DNA of 64,000 nucleotides from Ruegeria atlantica (GTDB lineage Bacteria; Pseudomonadota; Alphaproteobacteria; Rhodobacterales; Rhodobacteraceae). Each line of letters begins with the position of its first letter. The first letter of the stretch is position 1. A program made the position numbers and the translations under genes. The notes below the pieces were generated by a model. That model did no database searches. It was given only the letters and a program-made list of their open reading frames with translations, and was not told the origin of the DNA. The stretch is from the NCBI RefSeq assembly GCF_001458195.1, contig NZ_CYPU01000039.1, positions 124,093-188,092 of the forward strand, written 5' to 3'. Shown here in pieces: positions 33,455 to 42,934 of the stretch.

Positions 33455-34189
33455 ATGGCATTATTGCTGGGCAAGGGCAGATACCGGGCTCGTTTGGCGC
33501 AGTCCCCACAGGATGTGGAGGCGGCGCAGCAACTGCGAACTCTGGCATTTGGAACGGATCAGATTGACCGGGATGAATTTGATACGGTCTGCGCGCATGT
33601 CCTTGTTGAAGATTCGCGCGCCAGTGGGCAGTTGGTGTGTTGTTTCAGGTTGCTGACAATGGAGCACGGGGCCGAGGTTGACCGCAGTTATTCTGCCCAG
33701 TTCTATGACCTGTCTGCCCTCAAAGGGTTCGACGGCCGCATGGTCGAAATGGGCCGTTTCTGCATTCACCCGGAATGGACAGACCCGGATATCCTGCGGG
33801 TCGCGTGGGGTGCGATGACCAATTACGTGGACCAGAACAACGTCAAGATGTTGTTCGGCTGTTCATCCTTTGCAGGAACTGAAACGGTCGAGTATCTGGA
33901 CGCCTTTGCCATGTTGAAGCAACGGCATCTGGCGCCAAAGCGTTGGTTGCCGCGGGTCAAGGCCCCCGATGTATTCAAGTTTGCCTCTCGCCTGCGGCGT
34001 AGGCCCGATGTGAAAAAGGCTATGTTGCGGATGCCTCCATTGTTGCGCACCTATCTGATGATGGGCGGTTGGGTCAGTGATCATGCGGTGGTGGATCGGC
34101 ATATGAATACGCTGCATGTATTCACCGGGCTTGAGATCGGCGCGATCCCCCCGGCCCGTAAACGATTGCTGCGCGCAGTGGTCCGGTAG
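33455..34189 (+). CDS. olsB: OlsB-type L-ornithine N-acyltransferase (GNAT fold)
   Basis: Adds a 3-hydroxyacyl chain from ACP to ornithine, the first step to ornithine lipids. The 244-residue protein matches the family: LAQSPQDVEAAQQLRTLAF near the start, the VEMGRFCIHPEW strand, then MLFGCSSFAGTETVEYLDAF and RRPDVKKAMLRMPPLL. The partner gene olsA (lysolipid acyltransferase) is not next to it; an ABC-F gene follows instead. Substrate is inferred from family resemblance only. Confidence 0.83.
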   Translation: MALLLGKGRYRARLAQSPQDVEAAQQLRTLAFGTDQIDRDEFDTVCAHVLVEDSRASGQLVCCFRLLTMEHGAEVDRSYSAQFYDLSALKGFDGRMVEMGRFCIHPEWTDPDILRVAWGAMTNYVDQNNVKMLFGCSSFAGTETVEYLDAFAMLKQRHLAPKRWLPRVKAPDVFKFASRLRRRPDVKKAMLRMPPLLRTYLMMGGWVSDHAVVDRHMNTLHVFTGLEIGAIPPARKRLLRAVVR

Positions 34190-34220
34190 TTTGAGTATTT
34201 TCGAAAAGGTGAAACAGGGG
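34190..34220 (+). repeat. Dispersed intergenic repeat, copy B
   Basis: The spacer after olsB holds TTGAGTATTTTCGAAAAGG followed by TGAAACAGG. It shares GAnTATTTTC-N4-AGGTGAA with the spacer before pdxA's end at 63070-63111, and resembles a shorter remnant at 54489-54512. I recognise this as a short repeat common between genes in Roseobacter-group genomes. Confidence 0.45.
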
Positions 34221-34256
34221 CGTTGACGCTTTGTGTCCACCGGTTTAGCTGGCGGC

Positions 34257-36065
34257 ATGGCGAGAATTCCTTTGTTGCAGATGTCCGGCATTTCCCTGAC
34301 TTTCGGGGGCGATCCGGTGTTTTCGGGGCTGGACCTGGTGGTTCAGCCGGGCGACCGCGTCGCGTTGGTTGGGCGAAACGGGTCAGGAAAGTCGACCCTG
34401 ATGAAAGTCATGGCCGGTCTGGTTGAGCCTGATCAGGGTGATATCGTGGTGCCGCCCGGAAAATCTGTTGGCTACATGGAGCAGGACCCCGGCATGGAAG
34501 GGTTTGCGACCTTGGGCGATTATGCTTCCAGCGAGTTGGAGCCGGGTGAGCTGTACAAGGTCGAACGCGCGGGCGAGGGGCTGAATTTCGATCCCACCCG
34601 CCCGATTGAAACCGCTTCGGGTGGCGAGCGTCGCAGGGCCGCATTGGCCAAGCTGATGGCCGAAGCGCCGGACCTGATGCTGCTGGACGAGCCGACGAAC
34701 CATCTGGATATCGAAGCGATTGCCTGGCTGGAACGCGAACTGGGATCGACCCGCGCAGCCTTCGTTCTGATTTCACATGACCGTGCGTTTTTGCGCGCGT
34801 TGACCCGCGCGACGTTGTGGATCGACCGCGGCATGGTACGGCGGCAGGAGCAAGGGTTTGAGGCTTTTGAAACCTGGCGCGACAAGATTTGGGAAGAAGA
34901 AGATCAACAGCGTCACAAGCTGAATCGTCTGATCAAATCTGAAGCCAAATGGGCGGTCGAAGGTATCAGTGCTCGGCGCAAGCGAAATCAAGGCCGGGTG
35001 CGGGCTTTGCAGGCTTTGCGCGCTGAAAAGGCCGCGCAGATCAAACGTCAGGGATCAGCGGCAATGTCGCTGGAAGGTGGGCCAAAGTCTGGACGAAAAG
35101 TGATTGAAGCCAAGGGGTTGTCCAAGTCTTTTGGCGCGCAGCAGATCGTTCGGAACTTAGATCTGTTGGCGCAGCGTGGAGATCGCGTTGCCTTTGTCGG
35201 ACCGAACGGTGTGGGAAAGACAACCCTGCTCAAAATGTTGCTGGGTCAGGAACAGCCCGACGAAGGAACAGTGACGCTGGGCACCAATCTTGAAATCGCG
35301 GTTTTCGACCAGGCTCGCGCGCAGCTGGATCTCGAAATGACCCTGTGGGATAGCCTGACAGGCGATCCCGAAATGCGGGTTTCCGGCAAAGCGGATCAGG
35401 TGATGGTTGGGGGTCAGCCAAAACACGTGGTCGGCTACCTCAAGGAATTCCTGTTTGATGATGCGCAGGCAAGAGCGGCCGTTAAGTCATTGTCAGGTGG
35501 TGAAAAAGCGCGTTTGTTGTTGGCGAAACTGTTGGCCAAGTCGTCGAACCTTTTAGTGCTGGACGAACCGACCAACGATCTGGACGTTGAAACGCTGGAC
35601 CTGTTGCAGGAACTGCTGGACGACTATGACGGCACCGTCCTGCTGGTCAGCCACGATCGGGATTTTCTGGACCGAGTTGCCACCACAACGATTGCCATGG
35701 AGGGCAATGGCCGCGCGACCGTCTATGCGGGCGGATGGTCGGACTACATCGCGCAACGGGGTGACGTTGCCGAAAAGAAAGCTGAAAAAGCACAGACTTC
35801 GAAGTCAAAGCAAAAGCAAGAAGCGCAGCCGAAATCCGGACTGTCTTTCTCGGAAAAGCATCGGCTTGAGAAATTGCCTGCCGAGATTGCCCGCCTAGAG
35901 GCCGAAATCGGCAAGCTGGAAGAGCTTATGTCAGATCCTGAGCTGTTCACCCGTGAACCAGTCAAGTTCCAGAAGGCGACTGAGGCGCTGGTCGAACGGC
36001 AAGAGAAACTGGCCGCCGCCGAAGAAGAGTGGCTGGTGCTTGAGGAAAAGGCCGAAGGCGCCTAG
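34257..36065 (+). CDS. ABC-F family ATPase (Uup/EttA type)
   Basis: A soluble protein with two ABC ATPase cassettes and no membrane domain. Walker A motifs are GRNGSGKST and GPNGVGKTT, signature motifs SGGERRR and SGGEKAR, and Walker B motifs LMLLDEPTNHLD and LLVLDEPTNDLD. A C-terminal coiled coil (about 530-600, LEKLPAEIARLEAEIGKLEE) is typical of Uup. ABC-F proteins act on the ribosome or on branched DNA. ATG 34257 is chosen (602 aa). The stop codon shares the CTAG bases with the convergent acetyltransferase gene. Confidence 0.93.
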   Translation: MARIPLLQMSGISLTFGGDPVFSGLDLVVQPGDRVALVGRNGSGKSTLMKVMAGLVEPDQGDIVVPPGKSVGYMEQDPGMEGFATLGDYASSELEPGELYKVERAGEGLNFDPTRPIETASGGERRRAALAKLMAEAPDLMLLDEPTNHLDIEAIAWLERELGSTRAAFVLISHDRAFLRALTRATLWIDRGMVRRQEQGFEAFETWRDKIWEEEDQQRHKLNRLIKSEAKWAVEGISARRKRNQGRVRALQALRAEKAAQIKRQGSAAMSLEGGPKSGRKVIEAKGLSKSFGAQQIVRNLDLLAQRGDRVAFVGPNGVGKTTLLKMLLGQEQPDEGTVTLGTNLEIAVFDQARAQLDLEMTLWDSLTGDPEMRVSGKADQVMVGGQPKHVVGYLKEFLFDDAQARAAVKSLSGGEKARLLLAKLLAKSSNLLVLDEPTNDLDVETLDLLQELLDDYDGTVLLVSHDRDFLDRVATTTIAMEGNGRATVYAGGWSDYIAQRGDVAEKKAEKAQTSKSKQKQEAQPKSGLSFSEKHRLEKLPAEIARLEAEIGKLEELMSDPELFTREPVKFQKATEALVERQEKLAAAEEEWLVLEEKAEGA

Positions 36066-36613
36066 CGGCGCGTCAATGGTCGGGCCGGGTTGCCGACAAC
36101 CGTTTCTCCGGCCGCGACGTCTTTGGTTACAATGCTGCCTGCGCCAATAATGGCGTTGTCGCCGATGGTGACGCCGGGCATCACGATGGCACCTCCGCCA
36201 ACCCAGACGTTTCGGCCAATGGTCACCGGTATCCCGATTTCCAAACCTTGTGCGCGTTCTGCCGGGTTTTTGGCGTGCTGAGCACAGAAGATCTGGGCAT
36301 GCGGGCCGAACATCGTGTCATCACCGATCCGAACCTGCGCGGTGTCCAGAATTACGCAGCCCGCGTTGAAATAGACCCGCGCGCCGAGGTGGATGTTTAG
36401 CCCGTAGGCGCAATGAAACGGAGCCTCGAGTAAGCAATCCGGCCCGACGCGAGCGAACAACGCCAGCAACTCGGGTGCCATGGCACCACGGGCGTCAGGC
36501 GGGCAGGTGTTGTGTGCGTGGACTGCTTGCCGGGCAAGGGTACGCAGCGCCTCAAGTTCCGAGTCCAGGCAGTTATACCACTGCCCGGACTGCATCTTTT
36601 CCCGCTCTGTCAT
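36062..36613 (-). CDS. Sugar O-acetyltransferase (maltose/galactoside type)
   Basis: A left-handed beta-helix acetyltransferase of 183 residues. The N-terminal helical part (MTEREKMQSGQWYNCLDSEL) is the Mac domain, followed by hexapeptide repeats (VRIGDDTMFGPHAQIFCA, IGRNVWVGGGAIVMPGVTIG) and a C-terminal AAGETVVGNPARPL. The active-site His lies in the FCAQHAKNP region. Physiological acceptor unknown. Its stop overlaps that of the convergent ABC-F gene. The SDR gene lies 9 bases upstream on the same strand. Confidence 0.92.
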   Translation of the reverse strand: MTEREKMQSGQWYNCLDSELEALRTLARQAVHAHNTCPPDARGAMAPELLALFARVGPDCLLEAPFHCAYGLNIHLGARVYFNAGCVILDTAQVRIGDDTMFGPHAQIFCAQHAKNPAERAQGLEIGIPVTIGRNVWVGGGAIVMPGVTIGDNAIIGAGSIVTKDVAAGETVVGNPARPLTRR

Positions 36614-36622
36614 GGGACAGGC

Positions 36623-37378
36623 TTAACGCATACGAAGGGCTCCGTCGATGCGGATGACTTCTCCGTTCAAGTAGCCCATCTCGACAATGAAACCGGCCAA
36701 CCGCCCGTATTCTTTCGGATCACCCAAGCGAGCAGGGTTGGGGACATCTGCCGCCAGTTGTTGTTGAACTTCCTCAGGCAGGCCCGCCAGCATCGGCGTC
36801 ATGAAAATCCCTGGAGCGATGGTCATCACGCGAACGCCGGTTGAGGCCAGATCGCGCGCCATTGGCAGCGTCATTCCCACGACACCGCCTTTCGAGGCTG
36901 CATAGGCCGCCTGTCCTTTTTGTCCGTCGAAGGCTGCGATTGAGGCCGTGTTGATGATCACCCCGCGCGCGCCGTCCGGTTCGGGTTCGTTCTTAGCCAT
37001 TTCAGCTGCGGCCAGGCGCGAGACATTGAACGTACCCAACAGATTGATGTCGATTGTGCGCTGAAACGCGTCCAAAGGGTGGGGGCCATCCTTGCCGACT
37101 GTCTTGATCCCATAGGCGATCCCGGCGCAGTTCACAGTGGCCGTGATACGGCCCATCTTGCTCTTTGCGTGCTCGATTGCCGCCGCTACAGAGTTTTCAT
37201 CTGTCACATCCGTCTGTGCGAAATGCCCGCCGATGTCTTCGGCAACCTTAGGGCCACTCTCGGCGTCGCGATCCAGGATTGTAACCTGTGCACCGTGTTC
37301 GGCGAAATGACAGGCGGTGGCCTCGCCCAGACCCGAAGCGCCACCCGTGACGACTACGGCTGAATTTGACAGTTGCAT
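36623..37378 (-). CDS. Short-chain dehydrogenase (3-hydroxy-2-methylbutyryl-CoA dehydrogenase type)
   Basis: A 251-residue SDR. The cofactor motif TGGASGLGEA lies near 12-21, followed by an acidic LDRD after the second strand, which points to NAD(H). The catalytic set is NTASIAAFDGQKGQAAYAASK (Ser, Tyr, Lys). The sequence pattern resembles the HSD17B10/type II hydroxyacyl-CoA dehydrogenases of isoleucine and fatty-acid breakdown, though no other degradation genes are adjacent. Probably co-transcribed with the sugar acetyltransferase. Confidence 0.88.
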   Translation of the reverse strand: MQLSNSAVVVTGGASGLGEATACHFAEHGAQVTILDRDAESGPKVAEDIGGHFAQTDVTDENSVAAAIEHAKSKMGRITATVNCAGIAYGIKTVGKDGPHPLDAFQRTIDINLLGTFNVSRLAAAEMAKNEPEPDGARGVIINTASIAAFDGQKGQAAYAASKGGVVGMTLPMARDLASTGVRVMTIAPGIFMTPMLAGLPEEVQQQLAADVPNPARLGDPKEYGRLAGFIVEMGYLNGEVIRIDGALRMR

Positions 37379-37617
37379 TATGGCGACCTCTCAAGACGTT
37401 GACAATTTTCCGCCTCATTTAACTTGGCGGCTTGGGTAGATGTTGTATATTCACGTCAAGAGATCGTCACAACTAGTGCCGTGATCATTGTAACGAGTTG
37501 TGGCGAGCCTTCATTAACGCATCTTTAGCGGGAACTTACCTGCGCTTCATTTGCGGCTCCCACAGTGTAACCGAAGACCCTGATGCACCTGGGTAGTAAG
37601 GCGCAAGGAGCTAAGTG

Positions 37618-38790
37618 ATGCGAATTAAACTGAAATCCACTGTTTCGGCATTGGCAGCCTCTCCATTGATAGGAGCTATGATCGTAACCTCTGCATATGC
37701 TGCGACGGATGTGTGCAACGCGAGAACTGCGCGGATAGCAGCCAACGCCGGCGACTACCAGACGCTGTGTGATTGTACGCACGTGACACCCAGTTTTTTG
37801 AAACGGCTACAAACACGGTCAGATTTCGAATCAACACTAGCTTTTACTGGTGAACAATGCCCGGGTTTGGCCGTATTGTTGACGGATTTGGAGACAGCTT
37901 CAGTCCGCGGAAATTCGGCGCGAGGTGGCGAAGATCGGGACAGCGATCAACTAGCACAAGCGGACCCAAGCCCGCGCGGTGAGTCTGGTTCTGGCGATAC
38001 TAGCAGCGGTTCTACCGGAGGCAACAACAACGGTGGTGGAAGCAGTAGCCCAGGCGGCGGTGGCGGAAGCAGTAGCCCAGGCGGCGGTGGCGGAAGCAGT
38101 AGCCCAGGCGGCGGTGGCGGAAGCAGTAGCCCAGGCGGCGGTGGCGGAAGCAGTAGCCCAGGCGGCGGTGGCGGAAGCGACAGCCCAGGCGGCAACGATG
38201 GCGGCGGCAATGATGGCGGCGGTAATGACGGCGGCGGTAATGACGGCGGCGGTAATGACGGCGGCGGTAATGACGGCGGCGGTAATGACGGCGGCGGTAA
38301 TGACGGCGGCGGCAATGACGATGGCGGTAATGACGGCGGCGGTAATGACGGCGGCGGTAATGACGGCGGCGGCAATGACGATGGCGGCGGCAAAGGCGGC
38401 GGCAAAGGCGGCGACGGTAAAGGTGGCGGCAAGGGCGGCGGCAAAGGCGGCGGCAAAGGCGGCGGCGGCAACGATGGCGGCGGCAAAGGTGGCGGCGGCA
38501 AAGGTGGCGGCAAAGGCGGCGACGGTAAAGGTGGCGGCAAGGGCGGCGACGGTAAAGGTGGCGGCAAGGGCGGCGGCAAAGGTGGCGGCAAAGGCGGCGG
38601 CGGCAAAGGTGGCGGCGGCAAAGGCGGCGACGGTAAAGGTGGCGGCAAAGGCGGTGGCAAGGGCGGCGACGGTAAAGGTGGCGGCAAAGGCGGCGGCAAG
38701 GGCGGCAGTAAAGGGAACAACGGTGGAGGCAACGGGCCTGAAGGCAATAGCCCAAGCCAGGGTAACAATGCCCACGATGACGAAAGGTGA
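37618..38790 (+). CDS. Secreted glycine-rich repeat protein with charge-segregated blocks
   Basis: About 390 residues; function unknown. A signal peptide (LAASPLIGAMIVTSAYA) leads to a roughly 80-residue domain with four cysteines (VCNARTARIAANAG, LCDC, EQCPGL). After a short linker come five copies of SSSPGGGGG, then about thirteen ND units spaced by GGG (about 16 Asp, no Lys), then a GGGK/GGDGK tract (about 24 Lys against about 6 Asp), and a hydrophilic end (NNGGGNGPEGN). It is likely exported and unfolded outside the Cys domain. AAGGAG lies 7 bases before ATG 37618; a GTG three bases earlier is less likely. A bidirectional terminator follows. Confidence 0.85.
   Translation: MRIKLKSTVSALAASPLIGAMIVTSAYAATDVCNARTARIAANAGDYQTLCDCTHVTPSFLKRLQTRSDFESTLAFTGEQCPGLAVLLTDLETASVRGNSARGGEDRDSDQLAQADPSPRGESGSGDTSSGSTGGNNNGGGSSSPGGGGGSSSPGGGGGSSSPGGGGGSSSPGGGGGSSSPGGGGGSDSPGGNDGGGNDGGGNDGGGNDGGGNDGGGNDGGGNDGGGNDGGGNDDGGNDGGGNDGGGNDGGGNDDGGGKGGGKGGDGKGGGKGGGKGGGKGGGGNDGGGKGGGGKGGGKGGDGKGGGKGGDGKGGGKGGGKGGGKGGGGKGGGGKGGDGKGGGKGGGKGGDGKGGGKGGGKGGSKGNNGGGNGPEGNSPSQGNNAHDDER
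38041..38175 (+). repeat. Five tandem 27-bp units (SSSPGGGGG)
   Basis: Five units begin at 38041, 38068, 38095, 38122 and 38149 and appear identical at the nucleotide level. A degenerate sixth follows (SDSPGGND). Identity including third codon positions suggests recent expansion by slippage or unequal exchange. Confidence 0.9.
38191..38390 (+). repeat. 15-bp tandem array (GGGND)
   Basis: About thirteen near-identical 15-base units encode GGGND, with two NDD variants. Units alternate only at silent positions (ggc/ggt, aat/aac). The array adds a purely acidic block to the protein. Confidence 0.85.
38391..38710 (+). repeat. 12/15-bp tandem array (GGGK and GGDGK)
   Basis: A mixed array of about 24 Lys-containing units, mostly GGGK with interspersed GGDGK and GGGGK. 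Silent changes are few. It forms the basic block of the glycine-rich protein. Long open frames on the opposite strand here are artefacts of the repeat. Confidence 0.85.
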
Positions 38791-38839
38791 CGCAGTTCTC
38801 GCAAGGGCGAGTCTAAGCTTAGCCGATACCTAAAACAAA

Positions 38840-38867
38840 AAACGGCCACCGCAAAGGGTGGCCGTTT
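38840..38867. terminator. Bidirectional intrinsic terminator
   Basis: An 11-bp stem (AAACGGCCACC with GGTGGCCGTTT) and a 6-base loop. On the minus strand it runs into a T-rich stretch and can terminate tyrS; on the plus strand CGTTT follows and can terminate the glycine-rich gene. Confidence 0.85.
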
Positions 38868-38892
38868 CGTTTACTTCATGGTGACTGGCCCG

Positions 38893-40146
38893 CTAACCCA
38901 GTTGAACCAACGCGTGGCGCTTCTTACCTGCGCTCAGCTTGATTGGCGACGACAGAGCACCTGCGTCGATCATCAACCCGGCATCCGTCAACGGAGCGTC
39001 ATCCAACTTGGCACCGTTTTCCGCGATCAGCCGTTTGGCCTCTTTACCGGACTTTGCCAGACCCGATTTCACGATGACTTGCACGATGGACATGCCGTCG
39101 CCCAATTCATCCGCGCTGAGGGTCAGGGTCGGAAGATCGTCCCCAACACCGCCTTTTTCGAACACTTCACGGGCCGTGGCCTCGGCGTTGACCGCAGCCT
39201 CAGTTCCGTGCAGCAGGGCGGTGACTTCGTTGGCGAGGCCGATCTTGGCCTCGTTGATCTCGGACCCTTGCAGCGCGCCCAGTCGGTCACACTCATCCAC
39301 CGGCAGTTCGGTGTAAAGCTTCAGGAAACGGCCAACATCCGCGTCAGTCGTATTCCTCCAGAACTGCCAGAATTCGTAAGGCGAGCGCATCTCGGCGTTC
39401 AGCCAGACCGCACCGTCCTGCGACTTGCCCATCTTCTTGCCGTCGCTGGTGGTCAGAAGCGGCGAAGTCAGGCCGTAGATCTCATGATCCAGTACCCGTC
39501 GCGTCAGGTCGATACCGTTGACGATGTTGCCCCACTGGTCCGAGCCGCCCAACTGCAGGACGCAGCCGTAACGGCGGTTCAGCTCAAGGAAATCATAGGC
39601 CTGCAGGATCATGTAGTTGAACTCAAGGAAGCTCAACGATTGCTCGCGATCCAACCGTGATTTCACCGATTCAAACGCCAGCATCCGGTTGACCGAGAAA
39701 TGGCGCCCGATATCGCGCAGGAAATCAAGGTAGTTCAGGCCATCCAGCCATTCGGCATTGTTCAGCATCAAAGCCTTGTTTTCGGCATCGCTGTCATAGT
39801 CGATATAGGCCGAGAACACCTTTTTGATGCCGGCGATGTTCTCGTCGATCTGTTCGGGGCCCAGCAGGGGGCGCTCATCCGCACGGAACGACGGGTCGCC
39901 CACCTTGGTGGTACCGCCTCCCATCAGAGTGATTGGCTGGTGGCCGGTTTTCTGGAACCAGCGCAGCATCATGATCTGGATCAGGCTGCCCACATGCAAC
40001 GACTTGGCCGTCGCATCAAAGCCGATATAAGCCGGTTTGCACCCACTGATCAGCGCCTCGTCAAGGCCCTGATAATCGGTGCAGTCGGCGAGAAAGCCGC
40101 GCTCGATCATCGTGGCGATGAAATCCGATTTGGGGTGGTAGGTCAT
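38893..40146 (-). CDS. tyrS: Tyrosyl-tRNA synthetase
   Basis: A class I synthetase charging tRNA-Tyr. The HIGH-like motif is in [10 protein letters not shown] near 50, the tyrosine-binding region in [12 protein letters not shown], and the KMSKS-like loop is [12 protein letters not shown]. The C-terminal S4-like RNA-binding domain includes [21 protein letters not shown] 40146 (417 aa) is chosen because [10 protein letters not shown] is the family's usual start; upstream codons lie in the spacer to the MFS gene. Confidence 0.97.
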   Translation of the reverse strand: MTYHPKSDFIATMIERGFLADCTDYQGLDEALISGCKPAYIGFDATAKSLHVGSLIQIMMLRWFQKTGHQPITLMGGGTTKVGDPSFRADERPLLGPEQIDENIAGIKKVFSAYIDYDSDAENKALMLNNAEWLDGLNYLDFLRDIGRHFSVNRMLAFESVKSRLDREQSLSFLEFNYMILQAYDFLELNRRYGCVLQLGGSDQWGNIVNGIDLTRRVLDHEIYGLTSPLLTTSDGKKMGKSQDGAVWLNAEMRSPYEFWQFWRNTTDADVGRFLKLYTELPVDECDRLGALQGSEINEAKIGLANEVTALLHGTEAAVNAEATAREVFEKGGVGDDLPTLTLSADELGDGMSIVQVIVKSGLAKSGKEAKRLIAENGAKLDDAPLTDAGLMIDAGALSSPIKLSAGKKRHALVQLG

Positions 40147-40237
40147 ATCGTGCCCTTTGGGTTTATGTTGCGGGGCACTGTATAGGCGGCGCTTTGGGTA
40201 AGGAAAAGGCACCATTTCCAAGAAAACGTGGGCTGTG

Positions 40238-41506
40238 TCAGCTTTTGACCGGGGGCAGGCGGAAGGCATAGAACATTGCGATTGTGTTCAACACCACAAG
40301 GACAACAATCGGCGTGATCGGATCATGCAGATGTGCGACTGCGCCAAGGATCGCAGCAAAAACAATTCCAACGAGGCCAGCGCTGACATCCCCTAGTGCA
40401 ACCAGGTAGGGGCGCTCTTTTTCAACGCTCATCTGAATGAGATACAGGTAGCGCCCATAGATCACCCCATTCCCGCCCAACGATAGCAGCAGGATCACCA
40501 GCGCGTAGACCCAGACGTTCTGAGCGTAGCCGAGGAACGTAAAGCCAAGCGCCAACAGGGCCGAGATTGCGGCGATCAGGCATCCCAGCCACATCACGGG
40601 TTTGACCGAGACACGATCGCTGAGCCATCCCCACAAAAGCGAACCGATCACCATTCCAAGGCTGGCCCCTATGACAAAATAGCTAAGCGAATGCTTGGTC
40701 CCCATATGCAGCGTCGCAGCATGGATCGTGTAGAAGGGCATCGCCAGCTCGACCGATACAAAGATCAGTCGGGCCGAAAGAAACTTGCGATACCACGGAT
40801 AAGCCATACCGGTTTTGAATCCGGTCGCCAACTCGGCCAGGGGTTTGGGATTTTTATTCGGCTCCGGCAAAGGGGCGCGCTGTTCATCCTCAAGCAGTCG
40901 CACCCCTGCAAAGGCAACACCTGCGGCAAAAATGGCAATCACGCCGCACCACAGAACGACGATGTGGCGCTGCATCGGTTGGTCCCCGGACAGCAGGTCG
41001 CGCGTGATCAGAACAACGATGATGGCCAAAACGCCCGAGATGGTGGCCTGCGCAAACACCATCCGATTCCGTTTCGCTTCGGGGACTGAAATGCCGTAGA
41101 TCTGGCTGGTTCCAAGGCTGGTGATCCCCTGGCACAATCCCAGGACCATCGCGGTGGTCAGGAACAGCAGTACGATCATCACACTGGGCAGTTTTGTTGA
41201 AAACAGGGCCACCGCCGCCAATACTGCGGCCGTCAAAAGGTTCGGTGCGTAGACGGCCAGCTTGGCGCGGGTTGCCCGATTGATGAAGGGCGCTACAAAG
41301 ATCTCGGCAATCAGGCGCGATCCGGTGACAAAGGGCAGAAGCATTCCTGCAAAAAACGTTGGCGCGCCCAGAGCCAGATACAGGAAGGGCAGCACCAGAT
41401 TTGGGTTGATCAACTGCCCTCCGATCGTGGCCAGAGCCCCGGACCAGAAGATCAGAAAATAGTTTCGGCCTTCGGATGGTTGTTTCTGCGAGTATGTGTC
41501 TGCCAT
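40238..41506 (-). CDS. MFS transporter
   Basis: A 422-residue inner-membrane protein with about 12 hydrophobic segments in two halves, separated by a hydrophilic loop ([20 protein letters not shown]). A loop of the MFS type occurs in [17 protein letters not shown]. Export or uptake and substrate cannot be decided. It is divergent from anmK, with a 160-base spacer that holds both promoters. The next gene on its strand is tyrS, 91 bases on. Confidence 0.87.
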   Translation of the reverse strand: MADTYSQKQPSEGRNYFLIFWSGALATIGGQLINPNLVLPFLYLALGAPTFFAGMLLPFVTGSRLIAEIFVAPFINRATRAKLAVYAPNLLTAAVLAAVALFSTKLPSVMIVLLFLTTAMVLGLCQGITSLGTSQIYGISVPEAKRNRMVFAQATISGVLAIIVVLITRDLLSGDQPMQRHIVVLWCGVIAIFAAGVAFAGVRLLEDEQRAPLPEPNKNPKPLAELATGFKTGMAYPWYRKFLSARLIFVSVELAMPFYTIHAATLHMGTKHSLSYFVIGASLGMVIGSLLWGWLSDRVSVKPVMWLGCLIAAISALLALGFTFLGYAQNVWVYALVILLLSLGGNGVIYGRYLYLIQMSVEKERPYLVALGDVSAGLVGIVFAAILGAVAHLHDPITPIVVLVVLNTIAMFYAFRLPPVKS

Positions 41507-41666
41507 ATGTACCTAAAACTGATTTGTGTTCCTTATACCAAATTGTCGGGAAAAAGCGCGACCCTCGTATGATCTGGCTTGCCTTGGGTTTAGCTGAACG
41601 GGCAGGTTAAACAGACTGTACCGATCAACCATGACGGTACCACGGAGTTCGGCAGGAGAGATACGC

Positions 41667-42773
41667 GTGGGGCGGGCCATCAAACGAACAGGTGCGATCA
41701 GGGTTTTGGGCGCGATGTCCGGCACTTCGATGGATGGGGTGGATGCGGCGGTCGTCGAAACGGACGGGCACCGGATTTTGGGATTTGGTCCAAGTGGGTA
41801 TCGTGCCTACTCCGATGAAGAGCGTGCGGTTCTGCGCGCCGCTTTAGGGCAGTGGCACGGGCCGGACGTGGATGCCGCGGCAGAGCTTGTCACCTTGGCC
41901 CATGCTGAGGCGCTGTCTGAATTCGATGAGGTCGACCTGATCGGTGTGCACGGCCAAACTCTCGCTCATGAACCGAGCGGGCGCGGGACGTTGCAGGTGG
42001 GCGACGGGAAAGGGCTGGCTCAGGCGTTGGGCGTGCCGGTCGTCTGGGATTTCCGCAGCGATGATGTGGCGATGGGCGGCGAAGGTGCCCCGTTGGCGCC
42101 TTTCTTTCATTTTGCCTGCGCCAAATGGATCGAAGCAACCCAACCGCTGTGCTTTCTGAACCTTGGCGGTGTCGGGAACCTGACGTATGTGGACCCCAGT
42201 TACGATGGTCCCGAAGCCCCGGGCGCGTTGCTGGCGTTTGACACTGGTCCCGCGAATGCACCGGTTGATGATCTGATGCAGGCGCGTCTGGGCCTGCCGA
42301 TGGACCGCGACGGAGCCGTCGCGCGCGGCGGAACCGTCGAGACAGGCGCGCTCGAACTGTTTTTGTCCGAGCCTTTTTTCACCCGTATGCCGCCGAAATC
42401 ACTGGACCGGAACGACTTTTCCGAGATGATCAAACTGGTGCAAGAGCTCAGCGATGCAGACGCTGTGGCTACTCTGACGGGCATGTGTGCCGCTGGGGTG
42501 GTGCAGGGGATGGAGCATTGCCCCAAACCGCCAGCACGCTTGCTGGTCACCGGGGGCGGGCGGCACAATCCGGTATTGATGGAGATGCTGCGTGTCGCGC
42601 TGGACTGTCCGGTCGAACCGGTTGAGGCCGTGGGTCTGGACGGCGACATGCTCGAGGCGCAGGCCTTCGCCTTTCTGGCGGCACGCGTCGCCCGCAGGCT
42701 GCCGACGTCGTGTCCGGGGACGACAGGTGTGAAAGCGCTGGTCGGTGGTGGGGTTGTGAGTTCGGTTGCGTAA
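41667..42773 (+). CDS. anmK: Anhydro-N-acetylmuramic acid kinase
   Basis: Phosphorylates and opens 1,6-anhydro-MurNAc from recycled cell wall, giving MurNAc-6-phosphate. Motifs of the family are [16 protein letters not shown] near the N terminus, [25 protein letters not shown] and [13 protein letters not shown], with a C-terminal [17 protein letters not shown] 41667 has AGGAG 8 bases upstream and gives 368 residues; an ATG at 41631 lacks such a site. It complements nagZ at 24.7 kb. Confidence 0.95.
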   Translation: MGRAIKRTGAIRVLGAMSGTSMDGVDAAVVETDGHRILGFGPSGYRAYSDEERAVLRAALGQWHGPDVDAAAELVTLAHAEALSEFDEVDLIGVHGQTLAHEPSGRGTLQVGDGKGLAQALGVPVVWDFRSDDVAMGGEGAPLAPFFHFACAKWIEATQPLCFLNLGGVGNLTYVDPSYDGPEAPGALLAFDTGPANAPVDDLMQARLGLPMDRDGAVARGGTVETGALELFLSEPFFTRMPPKSLDRNDFSEMIKLVQELSDADAVATLTGMCAAGVVQGMEHCPKPPARLLVTGGGRHNPVLMEMLRVALDCPVEPVEAVGLDGDMLEAQAFAFLAARVARRLPTSCPGTTGVKALVGGGVVSSVA

Positions 42774-42934
42774 TGGGGCGGTGGGTTAACAGTTGATTGC
42801 CTGGATTCCGCATTGCGGGCAAAGCGTGAATTCGCTGCGCCAGCCTCAAGGTCTGCATTTAACGTATAACATCTTGGAGTAACGGGTTTTCTCGAACTCA
42901 GAAATGTCTACGTAGTAACTAAATTACTCGAAGT

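Noticed and set aside
38041-38710. Possible CRISPR array
   Set aside because: Units are directly adjacent, code in phase and have no unique spacers; no cas genes are present.
37947-38849. 300-residue proline/leucine-rich open frame opposite the glycine-rich gene, and similar Ala-, Met- or Arg-rich frames in this region
   Set aside because: Repeat DNA lacks stop codons in all frames, so these frames are by-products of the coding repeat; they have no ribosome site and no sensible composition.
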